Assembly (NCBI RefSeq): GCF_900101675.1 | Contig: NZ_FNKG01000002.1 | Coordinates: 762,298-826,297, forward strand | Direction: 5' to 3' | From: Curtobacterium sp. UNCCL20 | GTDB lineage: Bacteria; Actinomycetota; Actinomycetes; Actinomycetales; Microbacteriaceae | Length of the DNA stretch: 64,000 nucleotides | In this document: piece by piece, positions 16,027 to 24,804 of the stretch | How the letters are laid out: each line of letters opens with the position of its first letter | How positions within the stretch are numbered: the stretch's first letter is position 1 | Translations under genes and position numbers: made by a program | The notes under the pieces: generated by a model | Seen by the model: the letters and a program-made list of their open reading frames with translations, nothing else | What the model was told of the DNA's origin: nothing | Database searches by the model: none

Positions 16027-17802
16027 GTGCCGCCGGAACCGTCCGGAGGGACCGGATCGGCCGCGTCCGAGCAACCGGCGGCGGCCGCGAAGCCCGCGGC
16101 GTCCGGGAAACCCGCGGCGTCGGGGCAGCCCGCCGCCGCGGGCCGCCCCGGGGCGACCGGCACGCTGGCACGCTTCCGCCGACGCCTCCGTCGCTGGGTC
16201 CGACGCGGCCTGCGGGGGGTCGCGTACCTGTGGCGACGCTCGCTGATGTTCCGTTCGGTCGCGATCACCGTGACCACCACCGGTCTGGCCATCGCGATCA
16301 TCGGCACCGCCGTGATGATCAGCATCTCGAACAACGTCTACGCGCAGCGCCGCGACCAGATCGAGTCCGAGTCGGCCCGTGCGACGATCGTCGCCCAGGG
16401 CATCTTCGACGCGGCGACCGCGGGCGAGGACAACAACCAGACTGAGCTCGAGACGCTGCAGAACGAGGCCCAGCAGGCGATCCAGTCGAACACGACGAGC
16501 CCCGGCGGCACGAGCATCGCGATCGAGCGGAGCCCGGACCAGTCGGCCCCGCAGACGCTGCAGACCCTCGCCAGCACGGGCTTCCCGGACGCGGCGATCA
16601 CCGAGGCCCTCCGCAAGGAGGTCGGGAAGAACACCGGCAAGCTCGCCCTGCAGCCCGTCGAGCTCGAGTCCGACGGACGCAAGCAGCCCGGGCTCGCCGT
16701 CGGGTCGACGCTGCAGATCCCCAGTGCTGGACAGTACGAGCTGTACCTCGTCTACGACCTGTCGGACGCGCAGCAGACCCTCGACTTCGTGTCGCAGACG
16801 CTGTCCATCGGCGGTGTCGCGCTGATGGTCCTCATCGCCCTGGTGACGTCCCTCGTGGTGCGCCTGGTCGTGGTGCCGATCCGCGGTGCGGCCGAGACGA
16901 GCCGGAAGATCGCGGCCGGGCGGCTCGACGAGCGCATCCCGGTGAAGGGCAACGACGACATCGCGACGCTGGCCCGCAGCTTCAACGGCATGGCGGACGC
17001 GGTGAGCCGGCAGATCACGCAGCTAGCCGAGCTCTCGCGGGTGCAGCAGCGGTTCGTGTCCGACGTCTCGCACGAGCTCCGGACGCCGCTCACCACGATC
17101 CGCCTCGCCGGCGACATGCTCTTCGACTCGCGGCACGCGTTCGAGCCCGCCGTCGGCCGTTCCGCCGAGCTCCTGCACGCGCAGGTCGAGCGGTTCGAGC
17201 TGCTGCTGGCCGACCTCCTCGAGATCTCCCGGTTCGACGCGCAGGCGGTGCAGCTCGACCCCGAGCCCGTGATCCCGGCGGCGCTGGCGATGGACATCGT
17301 GGACGAGTTCCGCCCGCTCGCCGAACGCGCCGGCGTCGACCTGCAGCTCGTCACCCCCGGTGGGCACACCACGATGCAGCTCGACGCGAAGCGCGTCCGT
17401 CGCATCCTCCGCAACCTGGTCGGCAACGCCATCGAGCACGGTGACGAGAAACCCGTGCAGGTCGTGGTCGACAGTGACGCCCGCACGGTGGCGATCGCGG
17501 TCCGCGACCAGGGGATTGGGATGCCGCCGGAGGACGCCGCTCGGGTGTTCGACCGGTTCTGGCGTGCCGACCCGAGTCGCCGCCGCACCATCGGCGGCAC
17601 CGGCCTCGGCCTCGCGATCTCCCTCGGCGACGCGAACCTGCACGGCGGGCGGATCGACGTGTGGTCCCGGCCGGGGGAGGGCTCGACCTTCGTCCTCACC
17701 CTGCCCCGGACGGAGCGCGTGCCCGTCACAACGTCCGCGATCCCGCTGCCCGAGCTCGACGAGTCCTACGAGGGCCCCCGCGCCGTCCGAGAGGAAGACT
17801 GA
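16027..17802 (+). CDS. mtrB: Sensor histidine kinase MtrB
   Basis: A 591-residue kinase for MtrA. The first ~50 residues are Ala/Pro/Gly-rich low complexity (KPAASGKPAASGQPA), then basic. Membrane helices at about 77-98 and 260-283 flank an extracytoplasmic sensor of about 160 residues. A HAMP domain follows (VVPIRGAAETSRKIAAGRL). The H-box is SDVSHELRTPLT with phospho-His349; the N-box is NLVGNAIEHG, and the G-boxes are DQGIGMP and GGTGLGLAIS. The GTG start 5 bp after mtrA gives the only upstream candidate after the mtrA stop and includes the low-complexity lead. The stop overlaps the lpqB start (TGATG). In mycobacteria the sensor interacts with LpqB. Confidence 0.95.
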   Translation: MPPEPSGGTGSAASEQPAAAAKPAASGKPAASGQPAAAGRPGATGTLARFRRRLRRWVRRGLRGVAYLWRRSLMFRSVAITVTTTGLAIAIIGTAVMISISNNVYAQRRDQIESESARATIVAQGIFDAATAGEDNNQTELETLQNEAQQAIQSNTTSPGGTSIAIERSPDQSAPQTLQTLASTGFPDAAITEALRKEVGKNTGKLALQPVELESDGRKQPGLAVGSTLQIPSAGQYELYLVYDLSDAQQTLDFVSQTLSIGGVALMVLIALVTSLVVRLVVVPIRGAAETSRKIAAGRLDERIPVKGNDDIATLARSFNGMADAVSRQITQLAELSRVQQRFVSDVSHELRTPLTTIRLAGDMLFDSRHAFEPAVGRSAELLHAQVERFELLLADLLEISRFDAQAVQLDPEPVIPAALAMDIVDEFRPLAERAGVDLQLVTPGGHTTMQLDAKRVRRILRNLVGNAIEHGDEKPVQVVVDSDARTVAIAVRDQGIGMPPEDAARVFDRFWRADPSRRRTIGGTGLGLAISLGDANLHGGRIDVWSRPGEGSTFVLTLPRTERVPVTTSAIPLPELDESYEGPRAVREED

Positions 17803-19484
17803 TGCGCACCCGCTTCCGGACCCTCGTCGCCACGGCGCTCGCCGCGCTGACCGTCGTCGCCGTGAGCGCCTGTGCCGCGATCCCGACCGACGGGCCCGTG
17901 CGTGCCGGACAGACGATCAAGGACGAGTCGATCTCCGGGGTGGACTACCGGCCGGACAAGCCCGTCGCCGGATCCGACCAGACCGCGATCCTCCGCGGGT
18001 TCATCGCGGCCGGCACCGGTGCCCAGGACGACTACGCGATCGCCCGGCAGTTCCTCGCGTCGAGCTTCTCCGAGAAGTGGAACCCCCGGCGCGGCGTCAC
18101 CATCCGGCAGGGGAACCCCGCCGTCGAGCGGGTCGGCGACCGGGAGCTCTCCTACACACTCACCGCGAGCGCCACCGTCGACTCGGACGGCGAGTACACC
18201 CAGGCCGTCCGTCCGACCTCGTCCACGCTGACGTTCCAGTTCACGCGCGAGGACGGGGAGTGGCGCATCGCCTACGCGCCCGACGGCATCATCCTGTCGC
18301 CGGTCAACTTCGACTCGGTGTTCCAGCAGCACGCCCTGTACTTCTTCGACCCGACCTACCGGTTCCTCGTGCCGGACGAGCGCTGGTTCCTCGCCCGCTC
18401 GTCCACGAGCACCCGGATCGCGAGCGCCCTGCTCGCCGGCCCGTCGACCTGGCTGAAGGGTGCCGTCGTCTCGTCGTTCCCCGAGGGGACGCAGCTCTCC
18501 CTCAACGCCGTGACCGTCGACAACGGCACCGCCCTCGTCGACCTGTCGAGCGACGCCCTCCGTGCCAGCAGCCAGGACAAGGTCCGGATGCGCGAGCAGC
18601 TCAGCAAGTCCCTGGCGTCCGTGGCGACCGTGTCCTCGGTCGCGATCACCGTCGAGGGTGCGACGTTCTCGGTCCCGGACACCGGCGGCGCGGACGCGCA
18701 GCAGAACCCGGACGTCGACTCGCGCCCCCTCGTCGAGCGCGACGGGTCCGTCGGGTACGCCGCCTCGAGCACCGGCAAGATCGCGGAGCTCGGCAACGGC
18801 ATGGGGGACGAGATCGCGGGCCTCGACCCGTCGGCGTTCGCCCTCTCCGCGTCCGGCACCGCCGCGGTGGTGGGCAACGACGACGGCGTCTCCGTGGTGC
18901 GCGGGCGGAACCACCTGCGCGTCGACGCGACGGAGGACCTCGTCGCGCCGTCGATCGACGACCTCGGCTTCGTCTGGGTCGCGTCGTCCCGGGACACCCG
19001 GAAGGTCACGGCCTACGGTCTCGGCGGTGACCCGCACGCGGTGAGCACGACCCTGCCGACCGGCGAGCTCGTGTCCTTCCAGGTCTCCCGCGACTCCACG
19101 CGGGCCCTCGCCCTCATCCAGACGAACGACGGACCGAGCCTGTACGTGATGGCGATCATCCGCGGGTCGGACCGCACGCCGACCGCCCTCGGGCCGCCCG
19201 TCCGGGTGCAGGCCGCCACGGGTGACGCCGTCGGTGCGGCCTGGATCAGCGACTCCGACATCGCCTCGCTCGGGCAGACGCCGTCCGGCCCGGACGTCGT
19301 CCGCAGCACGGTCGGCGGGCAGTCGAGCACCCTGCCGAAGCCGGACGGGCGCGCGACGACGATCGCGGGTGGCAGCGCCGGGTCGATGCTGCTGCGGATG
19401 TCGGACGGGTCGGTCCTGCAGTCCACGGGTGGTGGGTGGGACACGACGGGCGTCAGCGCCGACGTGCTCGGCATCCAGCGCTGA
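17802..19484 (+). CDS. lpqB: Lipoprotein LpqB, MtrB-associated
   Basis: A 560-residue lipoprotein. The signal peptide ends in the lipobox VSAC with lipidated Cys24, so the mature protein is anchored on the outer face of the membrane. Residues about 60-190 form the N-terminal domain (SDQTAILRGFIAAGTG), followed by a GerMN domain around residues 200-300 (SSTSTRIASALLAGPSTWLKG), and a C-terminal beta-propeller with repeated DGS/GRNHLRVD-type turns. LpqB modulates MtrAB signalling in mycobacteria. The ATG overlaps the mtrB stop by 1 base. A 219-bp gap with a tandem repeat separates it from the comF-like gene. Confidence 0.95.
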   Translation: MRTRFRTLVATALAALTVVAVSACAAIPTDGPVRAGQTIKDESISGVDYRPDKPVAGSDQTAILRGFIAAGTGAQDDYAIARQFLASSFSEKWNPRRGVTIRQGNPAVERVGDRELSYTLTASATVDSDGEYTQAVRPTSSTLTFQFTREDGEWRIAYAPDGIILSPVNFDSVFQQHALYFFDPTYRFLVPDERWFLARSSTSTRIASALLAGPSTWLKGAVVSSFPEGTQLSLNAVTVDNGTALVDLSSDALRASSQDKVRMREQLSKSLASVATVSSVAITVEGATFSVPDTGGADAQQNPDVDSRPLVERDGSVGYAASSTGKIAELGNGMGDEIAGLDPSAFALSASGTAAVVGNDDGVSVVRGRNHLRVDATEDLVAPSIDDLGFVWVASSRDTRKVTAYGLGGDPHAVSTTLPTGELVSFQVSRDSTRALALIQTNDGPSLYVMAIIRGSDRTPTALGPPVRVQAATGDAVGAAWISDSDIASLGQTPSGPDVVRSTVGGQSSTLPKPDGRATTIAGGSAGSMLLRMSDGSVLQSTGGGWDTTGVSADVLGIQR

Positions 19485-19520
19485 CGAGCCGTCCCGACCG
19501 CCGCGGGGCGGGCGGGTGCC

Positions 19521-19635
19521 CGTCCTCAGCAGGTGCGGTCGCCAGTCCTCAGCAGGTGCGGTCGCCTGTCCTCAGCAGGTGCGGTCGCCAGTCCTCAGCA
19601 GGTGCGCTCGCCTCTCCTCCACAGGTGCGCTCGCC
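19521..19635. repeat. Five tandem copies of a 23-bp unit
   Basis: Units of the form nGTCCTCAGCAGGTGCGGTCG plus CC start at 19521, 19544, 19567, 19590 and 19613. The first base differs between units and copies 4-5 carry point changes (the last reads TCTCCTCCACAGGTGCGCTCG plus CC). The array lies between lpqB and the comF-like gene and ends in a TGGAGGCC half-motif of the local hairpin family. Being 23 bp per unit, it cannot encode a periodic peptide in one frame. Confidence 0.9.
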
Positions 19636-19703
19636 TGGAGGCCCGTCCACCGTCCCCGGGACCGGCCCGCGTCCGCCCGTCGGTCACCGCCAGGGTGGTG
19701 GGC

Positions 19704-20378
19704 ATGACCACCCCCGACCCGCCCTGGCAGGACGCGTTCCTCGCCGTGCTCGGACTCTTCCTGCCGGTCGCCTGCGCCGGGTGCGGCCGGGCGGACCGCG
19801 CGCTCTGCCGAGGGTGTCGGCAGACGCTCGCCGCCGAACCGGGGCGGGTCCGGCTCGTCGCCGGGGTCCGGCTGGACGCGGCCTTCGAGTACGGCGGGAT
19901 CGTCCGGACGCTGCTCCTCGAACTGAAGCTCCGCGGCCGGGTGGACCTGGCACGGCCGCTCGGCACCCGGTTCGGGGCGCTCGTCCGTGCGGCGCTCGCC
20001 GAGGCACCGTCGGACGCGGTGCTGCTCCGGGTCCCGCCCTCACGGCAGGGGGCGAGGCGCCGGGGCTTCGACCCGGTCGTGCTGCTGCTCGCGCGCGGGG
20101 GCGTGCGTCGGCCGAGGTCGCTGCACCGGGCGCGGTCGCGGTCACTGCGACGGGCTCGGTCGCCCGGCTCCGGACACGGTCAGAAGGAACGCTCCGGGGT
20201 CGAGCGCGTCGCGGCGACGGTCGGCACGCTCCGCGCGGTCGGGGTCACCGGGCGGTCCGTGGTCGTGGTGGACGACGTCGTCACGACGGGCGTCACGATG
20301 GCCGAGGCGGTGCGTGCGGTCCGGGCGGCGGGCGGGCGGGTGGTCCGCTGCGTCGCGGTGGCGAGCGTCGAGGACTGA
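19704..20378 (+). CDS. ComF-family phosphoribosyltransferase-like protein
   Basis: A 224-residue protein. The N-terminus holds a zinc-ribbon-like CAGCGRADRALCRGC (residues about 24-38). A central KLRGRVDLARPLG segment follows, and the C-terminal PRPP-binding loop is VVVVDDVVTTGVTM. ComF proteins in competent bacteria help import single-stranded DNA; in actinobacteria a copy sits between lpqB and hpf-secA (Rv3242c-like) and its role is not settled. The loop between residues 140 and 165 is very Arg-rich (RPRSLHRARSRSLRRARS), perhaps a nucleic-acid-binding insert. The ATG 19704 has a CAGGGT -10-like box 7 nt upstream and no Shine-Dalgarno. Confidence 0.88.
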   Translation: MTTPDPPWQDAFLAVLGLFLPVACAGCGRADRALCRGCRQTLAAEPGRVRLVAGVRLDAAFEYGGIVRTLLLELKLRGRVDLARPLGTRFGALVRAALAEAPSDAVLLRVPPSRQGARRRGFDPVVLLLARGGVRRPRSLHRARSRSLRRARSPGSGHGQKERSGVERVAATVGTLRAVGVTGRSVVVVDDVVTTGVTMAEAVRAVRAAGGRVVRCVAVASVED

Positions 20379-20387
20379 TGTGACATC

Positions 20388-20478
20388 GGTGAACGCTCGG
20401 TGACCACTGTGTGTCCGATGGGTGTCCGGCACGACTCACCGACATCTGGTGACACCCGGGTCCGGCGGGGTCTAGCCT
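20388..20478 (+). promoter_or_regulatory. hpf promoter region with repeated GGTGA boxes
   Basis: TAGCCT (20473-20478) is the likely -10, giving a leader of about 58 nt. Upstream are GGTGA at 20388, 20399 and 20448 and TCACC at 20436. The first two copies form a direct repeat with an 11-bp period (GTGAACGCTCGGTGACC), the spacing typical of OmpR-type regulator sites. Confidence 0.4.
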
Positions 20479-20542
20479 CGCGGCAAGGCGTTGATGATCG
20501 CCGGATGGAGGCGACGCGCTGAGTCTGGATGGGAGCCGCCAC

Positions 20543-21250
20543 ATGGACGTGACGATCACGGGCCGGAACATCGGGGTCACCGACCGATTCCGCACCTACG
20601 TCGAACAGAAGTCCGAGAAGATCGACGTGCTCGCCGACCGCGCCCTCGCGTTCGAGGTGCGCATCAGCCGCCACCACGAGAAGTCGGGCGGTTCCCAGGG
20701 CGAGGACCGCGTCGAGCTCACCCTGATCGGCCCCGGGCCGCTCGTCCGGGCCGAGTCCGCGGCCTCCGACAAGTACGCCGCGTTCGACCTCGCCTTCGCC
20801 CGGATCATGGAACGGCTCCGCCGGGCGCGCGACCGCCGCAAGGTGCACCGTGGCCGGCACAGCCCGACCTCCGTCGCCGAGGCCGCCAGCAGCGGCTTCG
20901 AGCGGATGGGCATCGTCCCGGCCGACGGCAAGCTGATCGAGGACGTGGCCACCGGCGCGGTCCCCGTCGTCGACGCGGATGCGAGCGAGGACGACACCGA
21001 GGTGTACAGCCCCGTGGTCATCCGCCACAAGGTGTTCGAGGCGGCTCCGATGACCGTCGACGATGCCCTCTACTTCATGGAGCTCGTCGGGCACGACTTC
21101 TACCTGTTCGTCGACGCGGAGACGCACCGGCCGAGCGTGGTCTACCGGAGGAAGGGCTGGGACTACGGCGTGATCGGCATCGACGACACGACCGCCGGCG
21201 GGTCCGTGGCGGCGGCGTCCGAGACCGAAGCGGCGGTCGCGATCGCCTGA
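20543..21250 (+). CDS. hpf: Ribosome hibernation promoting factor, long form
   Basis: A 235-residue protein that binds the 30S decoding region and dimerises 70S ribosomes in slow growth. The N-terminal domain (about 1-105) has MDVTITGRNIGVTDRFRTYV and a basic RRARDRRKVHRGRH helix end. An acidic linker (about 125-155) leads to the C-terminal dimerisation domain starting at VIRHKVFEAAPMTVDDALYF and ending RRKGWDYGVIGID. Length and two-domain layout fit long HPF. A 12-bp hairpin terminator follows, then the separate secA promoter. Confidence 0.95.
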   Translation: MDVTITGRNIGVTDRFRTYVEQKSEKIDVLADRALAFEVRISRHHEKSGGSQGEDRVELTLIGPGPLVRAESAASDKYAAFDLAFARIMERLRRARDRRKVHRGRHSPTSVAEAASSGFERMGIVPADGKLIEDVATGAVPVVDADASEDDTEVYSPVVIRHKVFEAAPMTVDDALYFMELVGHDFYLFVDAETHRPSVVYRRKGWDYGVIGIDDTTAGGSVAAASETEAAVAIA

Positions 21251-21276
21251 CGGCGACGTCCACCACCGACCGATCC

Positions 21277-21312
21277 GGGTGTGCGCGGTCCGTTCGCGGG
21301 CCGCGCACACCC
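21277..21312 (+). terminator. Hairpin terminator after hpf
   Basis: A perfect 12-bp stem, GGGTGTGCGCGG (21277-21288) / CCGCGCACACCC (21301-21312), with a 12-nt loop lies 27 nt after the hpf stop. There is no T-run. Confidence 0.7.
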
Positions 21313-21346
21313 GTGCCGCTCCCAGCACCCGGCTCGCCCGGGTTGC

Positions 21347-21352
21347 TAGCAT
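21347..21352 (+). promoter_or_regulatory. -10 box of secA
   Basis: TAGCAT lies 54 nt before the secA start, giving a leader of about 48 nt that ends with the strong ribosome-binding site TAAGGAG (21395-21401). Confidence 0.45.
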
Positions 21353-21406
21353 GACTGGCTGTTCGCATCGCGCAGGTCGCGCGAGACGATCTCGTAAGGA
21401 GCTCAC

Positions 21407-24187
21407 GTGGCAAACGTGCTGGAGAAGGTCCTCCGCATCGGCGAAGGACGCACCCTCCGTCGGCTGAAGGCGTACGCCTCGGCCATCAACGACCTCGAGG
21501 ACGACTTCGCGAGTCTCACCGACGAGGAGCTCCAGGACGAGACGAAGGAGCTCCGCGAGCGGTACGCCAACGGCGAGACCCTCGACGACCTGCTCCCCGA
21601 GGCGTTCGCCGCCGTCCGCGAAGCAGCGAAGCGCACCCTCGGCATGCGGCACTTCGACGTCCAGCTCATGGGCGGCGCCGCGCTCCACCTCGGCAACATC
21701 GCCGAGATGAAGACCGGTGAGGGCAAGACCCTCGTCGCCACGACGGCCGCGTACCTCAACGCGATCCCGTCGCGCGGCGTGCACGTCATCACCGTCAACG
21801 ACTTCCTCGCGTCGTACCAGTCCGAGATCATGGGCCGGGTGTTCCGTGCGCTCGGCATGACGACCGGCTGCATCATCGCGAACCAGTCGCCGGCCGAGCG
21901 TCGCGAGCAGTACGCCGCCGACATCACGTACGGCACGAACAACGAGTTCGGCTTCGACTACCTCCGCGACAACATGGCGTGGCAGTCCTCCGACATGGTC
22001 CAGCGCGGCCACTACTTCGCCATCGTCGACGAGGTGGACTCGATCCTCATCGACGAGGCCCGCACGCCGCTCATCATCTCGGGCCCGTCCTCCGGCGAGG
22101 CGAACCGCTGGTTCACCGAGTTCGCGTCGATCGCCACCCGCCTCACCCCGGGCGAGGACTACGAGGTCGACGAGAAGAAGCGCACCGTCGGCGTCCTCGA
22201 GCCCGGCATCGAGAAGGTCGAGGACTACCTCGGCATCGAGAACCTGTACGAGTCGGCGAACACCCCGCTCATCTCGTTCCTCAACAACTCCATCAAGGCC
22301 GTCGCCCTGTTCAAGAAGGACAAGGACTACGTCGTGATGAACGGCGAGGTGCTCATCGTCGACGAGCACACCGGCCGGATCCTGATGGGCCGTCGCTACA
22401 ACGAGGGCATCCACCAGGCGATCGAGGCGAAGGAGGGGGTCGAGGTCAAGGCCGAGAACCAGACCCTCGCCACGGTCACCCTGCAGAACTACTTCCGCCT
22501 CTACCAGAAGCTGTCCGGCATGACCGGTACCGCCGAGACCGAGGCCGCCGAGTTCATGTCGACCTACAAGCTCGGCGTGGTCCCGATCCCGACGAACAAG
22601 CCGATGCAGCGCCTCGACCAGACCGACCTCGTCTACAAGAACGAGAAGGCGAAGTTCGAGCAGGTCGCCGAGGACATCGCCGAGCGCCACGAGAAGGGCC
22701 AGCCGGTCCTCGTCGGTACCACGAGTGTCGAGAAGTCCGAGTACCTGTCGAAGCTCCTCGCGAAGAAGGGCGTCAAGCACGAGGTCCTGAACGCGAAGAA
22801 CCACGCGCGTGAAGCAGCGATCGTCGCCCAGGCCGGTCGCCTCGGCGCGGTGACCGTCGCCACGAACATGGCCGGCCGTGGAACGGACATCATGCTCGGC
22901 GGCAACTCGGAGTTCCTCGCCGTGCAGGAGATGCACGCCAAGGGGCTGTCCCCGACGGAGACGCCGGACGAGTACGAGGCCGAGTGGGACGACGTGTTCG
23001 CCCGCGTCAAGGCCGAGGTCGAGGAAGAGGGCGACAAGGTCCGCGCAGCCGGCGGCCTGTACGTCCTCGGTACCGAGCGGCACGAGTCCCGCCGCATCGA
23101 CAACCAGCTGCGCGGTCGTTCCGGCCGTCAGGGCGACCCGGGCGAGAGCCGGTTCTACCTGTCGCTCACCGACGACCTCATGCGCCTGTTCAACTCCGGT
23201 GCCGCCGAGAGCCTGATGGGCCGCTCGAACGTGCCGGACGACCTCGCGATCGAGAACAAGCTCGTCGGCCGTGCGATCCGTTCGGCCCAGTCGCAGGTCG
23301 AGGGCCGCAACGCCGAGATCCGCAAGAACGTCCTGAAGTACGACGACGTCCTGAACCGTCAGCGCGAGGCGATCTACAGCGACCGCCGCCACATCCTCGA
23401 GGGTGACGACATCCACGACCGTGCGCAGGCGTTCCTCAAGAGCGTCGTCGACGACGTGATCGACACCCACACCGGCGACGGCTCCCCGGACGACTGGGAC
23501 CTCGACGCGATGTGGACCGAACTCGGCACGCTGTTCCCGATCTCGATCTCCATCGACGAGGTCATCACCGAGGCCGGCTCGAAGGGCAAGGCCACCCGCG
23601 ACTTCCTCGGCCGCGAGATCCTCTCCGACGCGAAGCTGGCGTACCAGAAGCGCGAGGAGATGCTCGGCGACGAGGCGATGCGTGAGCTCGAGCGTCGCGT
23701 CGTCCTCTCCGTGATCGACCGCCGCTGGCGCGACCACCTGTACGAGATGGACTACCTCAAGGACGGCATCGGCCTCCGTGCGATGGCGCAGCGTGACCCG
23801 CTGGTCGAGTACCAGCGCGAGGGCTACGCCCTGTTCCAGAGCATGATGGGGCAGATCCGCGAGGAGTCGGTCGGCTACCTGTTCAACCTCGAGGTGCAGG
23901 TGCAGTCCGACGGTGAGAACGCCGTCATCGAGGCGAAGGGCCTCAGCGAGGACGAGGTCTCCGGGCTCGAGTACTCGGCCCCGTCGATCGACGGCGAGGT
24001 CGAGGTCCGCGACGAGCGCGGCCGCCTCGAGCAGGCCGCCACGGCGCGTGCGCAGAAGGCACAGGCCGAGGCCGAGGCCGCTGCCGAGCCCGAGCAGGGT
24101 TCCGCGTTCGGCAACGCCGCGACGGCCTCCGGCCAGGCAGCGGCGAGCAACCGTGCCGAGCGTCGTCAGGCCGCGAAGAAGGGCTGA
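21407..24187 (+). CDS. secA: Preprotein translocase ATPase SecA
   Basis: A 926-residue motor that drives unfolded preproteins through SecYEG. Walker A is [12 protein letters not shown] (about residue 103), followed by the DEAD-type [18 protein letters not shown]. The preprotein crosslinking domain includes [15 protein letters not shown], the second nucleotide domain has [15 protein letters not shown] and the arginine finger in [13 protein letters not shown], and a helical scaffold and wing follow. The C-terminus is Ala/Gln/Glu-rich, ends AAKKG, and lacks the Cys-containing zinc tail of proteobacterial SecA, as is usual in actinobacteria. GTG 21407 is supported by the ribosome-binding site six nt upstream. 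The neighbours hpf, comF and lpqB show it is the housekeeping SecA1. Confidence 0.98.
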   Translation: MANVLEKVLRIGEGRTLRRLKAYASAINDLEDDFASLTDEELQDETKELRERYANGETLDDLLPEAFAAVREAAKRTLGMRHFDVQLMGGAALHLGNIAEMKTGEGKTLVATTAAYLNAIPSRGVHVITVNDFLASYQSEIMGRVFRALGMTTGCIIANQSPAERREQYAADITYGTNNEFGFDYLRDNMAWQSSDMVQRGHYFAIVDEVDSILIDEARTPLIISGPSSGEANRWFTEFASIATRLTPGEDYEVDEKKRTVGVLEPGIEKVEDYLGIENLYESANTPLISFLNNSIKAVALFKKDKDYVVMNGEVLIVDEHTGRILMGRRYNEGIHQAIEAKEGVEVKAENQTLATVTLQNYFRLYQKLSGMTGTAETEAAEFMSTYKLGVVPIPTNKPMQRLDQTDLVYKNEKAKFEQVAEDIAERHEKGQPVLVGTTSVEKSEYLSKLLAKKGVKHEVLNAKNHAREAAIVAQAGRLGAVTVATNMAGRGTDIMLGGNSEFLAVQEMHAKGLSPTETPDEYEAEWDDVFARVKAEVEEEGDKVRAAGGLYVLGTERHESRRIDNQLRGRSGRQGDPGESRFYLSLTDDLMRLFNSGAAESLMGRSNVPDDLAIENKLVGRAIRSAQSQVEGRNAEIRKNVLKYDDVLNRQREAIYSDRRHILEGDDIHDRAQAFLKSVVDDVIDTHTGDGSPDDWDLDAMWTELGTLFPISISIDEVITEAGSKGKATRDFLGREILSDAKLAYQKREEMLGDEAMRELERRVVLSVIDRRWRDHLYEMDYLKDGIGLRAMAQRDPLVEYQREGYALFQSMMGQIREESVGYLFNLEVQVQSDGENAVIEAKGLSEDEVSGLEYSAPSIDGEVEVRDERGRLEQAATARAQKAQAEAEAAAEPEQGSAFGNAATASGQAAASNRAERRQAAKKG

Positions 24188-24202
24188 CGCACACACGCTC
24201 CG

Positions 24203-24240
24203 ACAGGAGGCACGGTGCCGGCTGGCACCGTGCCTCCTGT
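24203..24240 (+). terminator. secA terminator, GGAGGC-hairpin family
   Basis: A perfect 17-bp inverted repeat with a 4-nt loop: left arm 24203-24219 beginning ACAGGAGGC, right arm 24224-24240 ending GCCTCCTGT. It lies between the convergent secA and the Rv3235-like gene, so it may act in both directions. Confidence 0.85.
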
Positions 24241-24272
24241 CCGTCAGGGCGGTCGTCCACCGCCTCGCGCCG

Positions 24273-24704
24273 TCACAGCACCCCGACGGCGGTCGCGCGC
24301 CAGCGCCCCTGCCGTTCCTCGAGTCGGAGCGCCACGGCGCGCGCGTGACTGCGGGTGTGCACGATGACCGTCGCCTCGGCGACGCCGTCGGCGGGCCGGC
24401 AGACGAGCACGCTCCCCACCCGCATGAGTGCCCTTGCCGGGGCGCGCCCGCCGACCTGCCGGGACCGCGCGGCGACGGCGGCGCGTTGCTGCAGGTGCCG
24501 GTGCACCTCGTCGGTGATCCACCGCGCGATGCTGTCGACCTCCCGCGCGCCCGTGAGGACCTCGGCGACGCAGAGCCCCAGTGCGCGAGCCGTGTCGTGT
24601 GCGTCCGTCGGTACCGGGGCCGGGACGAGTCGGACGACCTCCCGCTCGGGCCCCTCGTCGTCATCGATCCGGTGTGCTTCCTCGGCCACCCGTGCCCCTT
24701 TCAT
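24273..24704 (-). CDS. Rv3235-family protein
   Basis: A 143-residue soluble protein that I recognise only by resemblance to the Rv3235 family, which lies near secA in actinobacteria. The N-terminal ~30 residues are charged. A helical core (ARALGLCVAEVLTGAREVDSI) is followed by the basic AARSRQVGGRAPA and a beta-rich end (GSVLVCRPADGVAEATVIVH, ALRLEERQGRWRATAV) that looks like a small SnoaL/NTF2-like half-fold. The ATG at 24704 is used; a longer in-frame extension would run into the pdtaS promoter. Function unknown. It is convergent with secA and divergent from pdtaS. Confidence 0.6.
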   Translation of the reverse strand: MKGARVAEEAHRIDDDEGPEREVVRLVPAPVPTDAHDTARALGLCVAEVLTGAREVDSIARWITDEVHRHLQQRAAVAARSRQVGGRAPARALMRVGSVLVCRPADGVAEATVIVHTRSHARAVALRLEERQGRWRATAVGVL

Positions 24705-24792
24705 CGGGCTGAGCGTATGGCGAGTGCAACATGAGAAATATGACAGCGGTTGGGGTGTGGAGAGTGCGAAGTTGTCCACAGCGCCCCGCACC

Positions 24793-24798
24793 TAGACT
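24793..24798 (+). promoter_or_regulatory. -10 box of pdtaS, leaderless geometry
   Basis: TAGACT ends exactly 6 nt before the GTG start at 24805. A TTGTCC at 24772-24777 is a possible -35 with a short 15-bp spacer. The geometry predicts that transcription begins at the start codon. Confidence 0.5.
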
Positions 24799-24804
24799 GG
24801 CGGG

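Noticed and set aside
20180..24664. 1494-residue minus-strand open frame opposite hpf and secA
   Set aside because: It mirrors secA and hpf codons (long Leu/Val/Asp/Arg runs) and has no ribosome-binding site or family resemblance; only the Rv3235-like gene at its upstream end is kept, in another frame.
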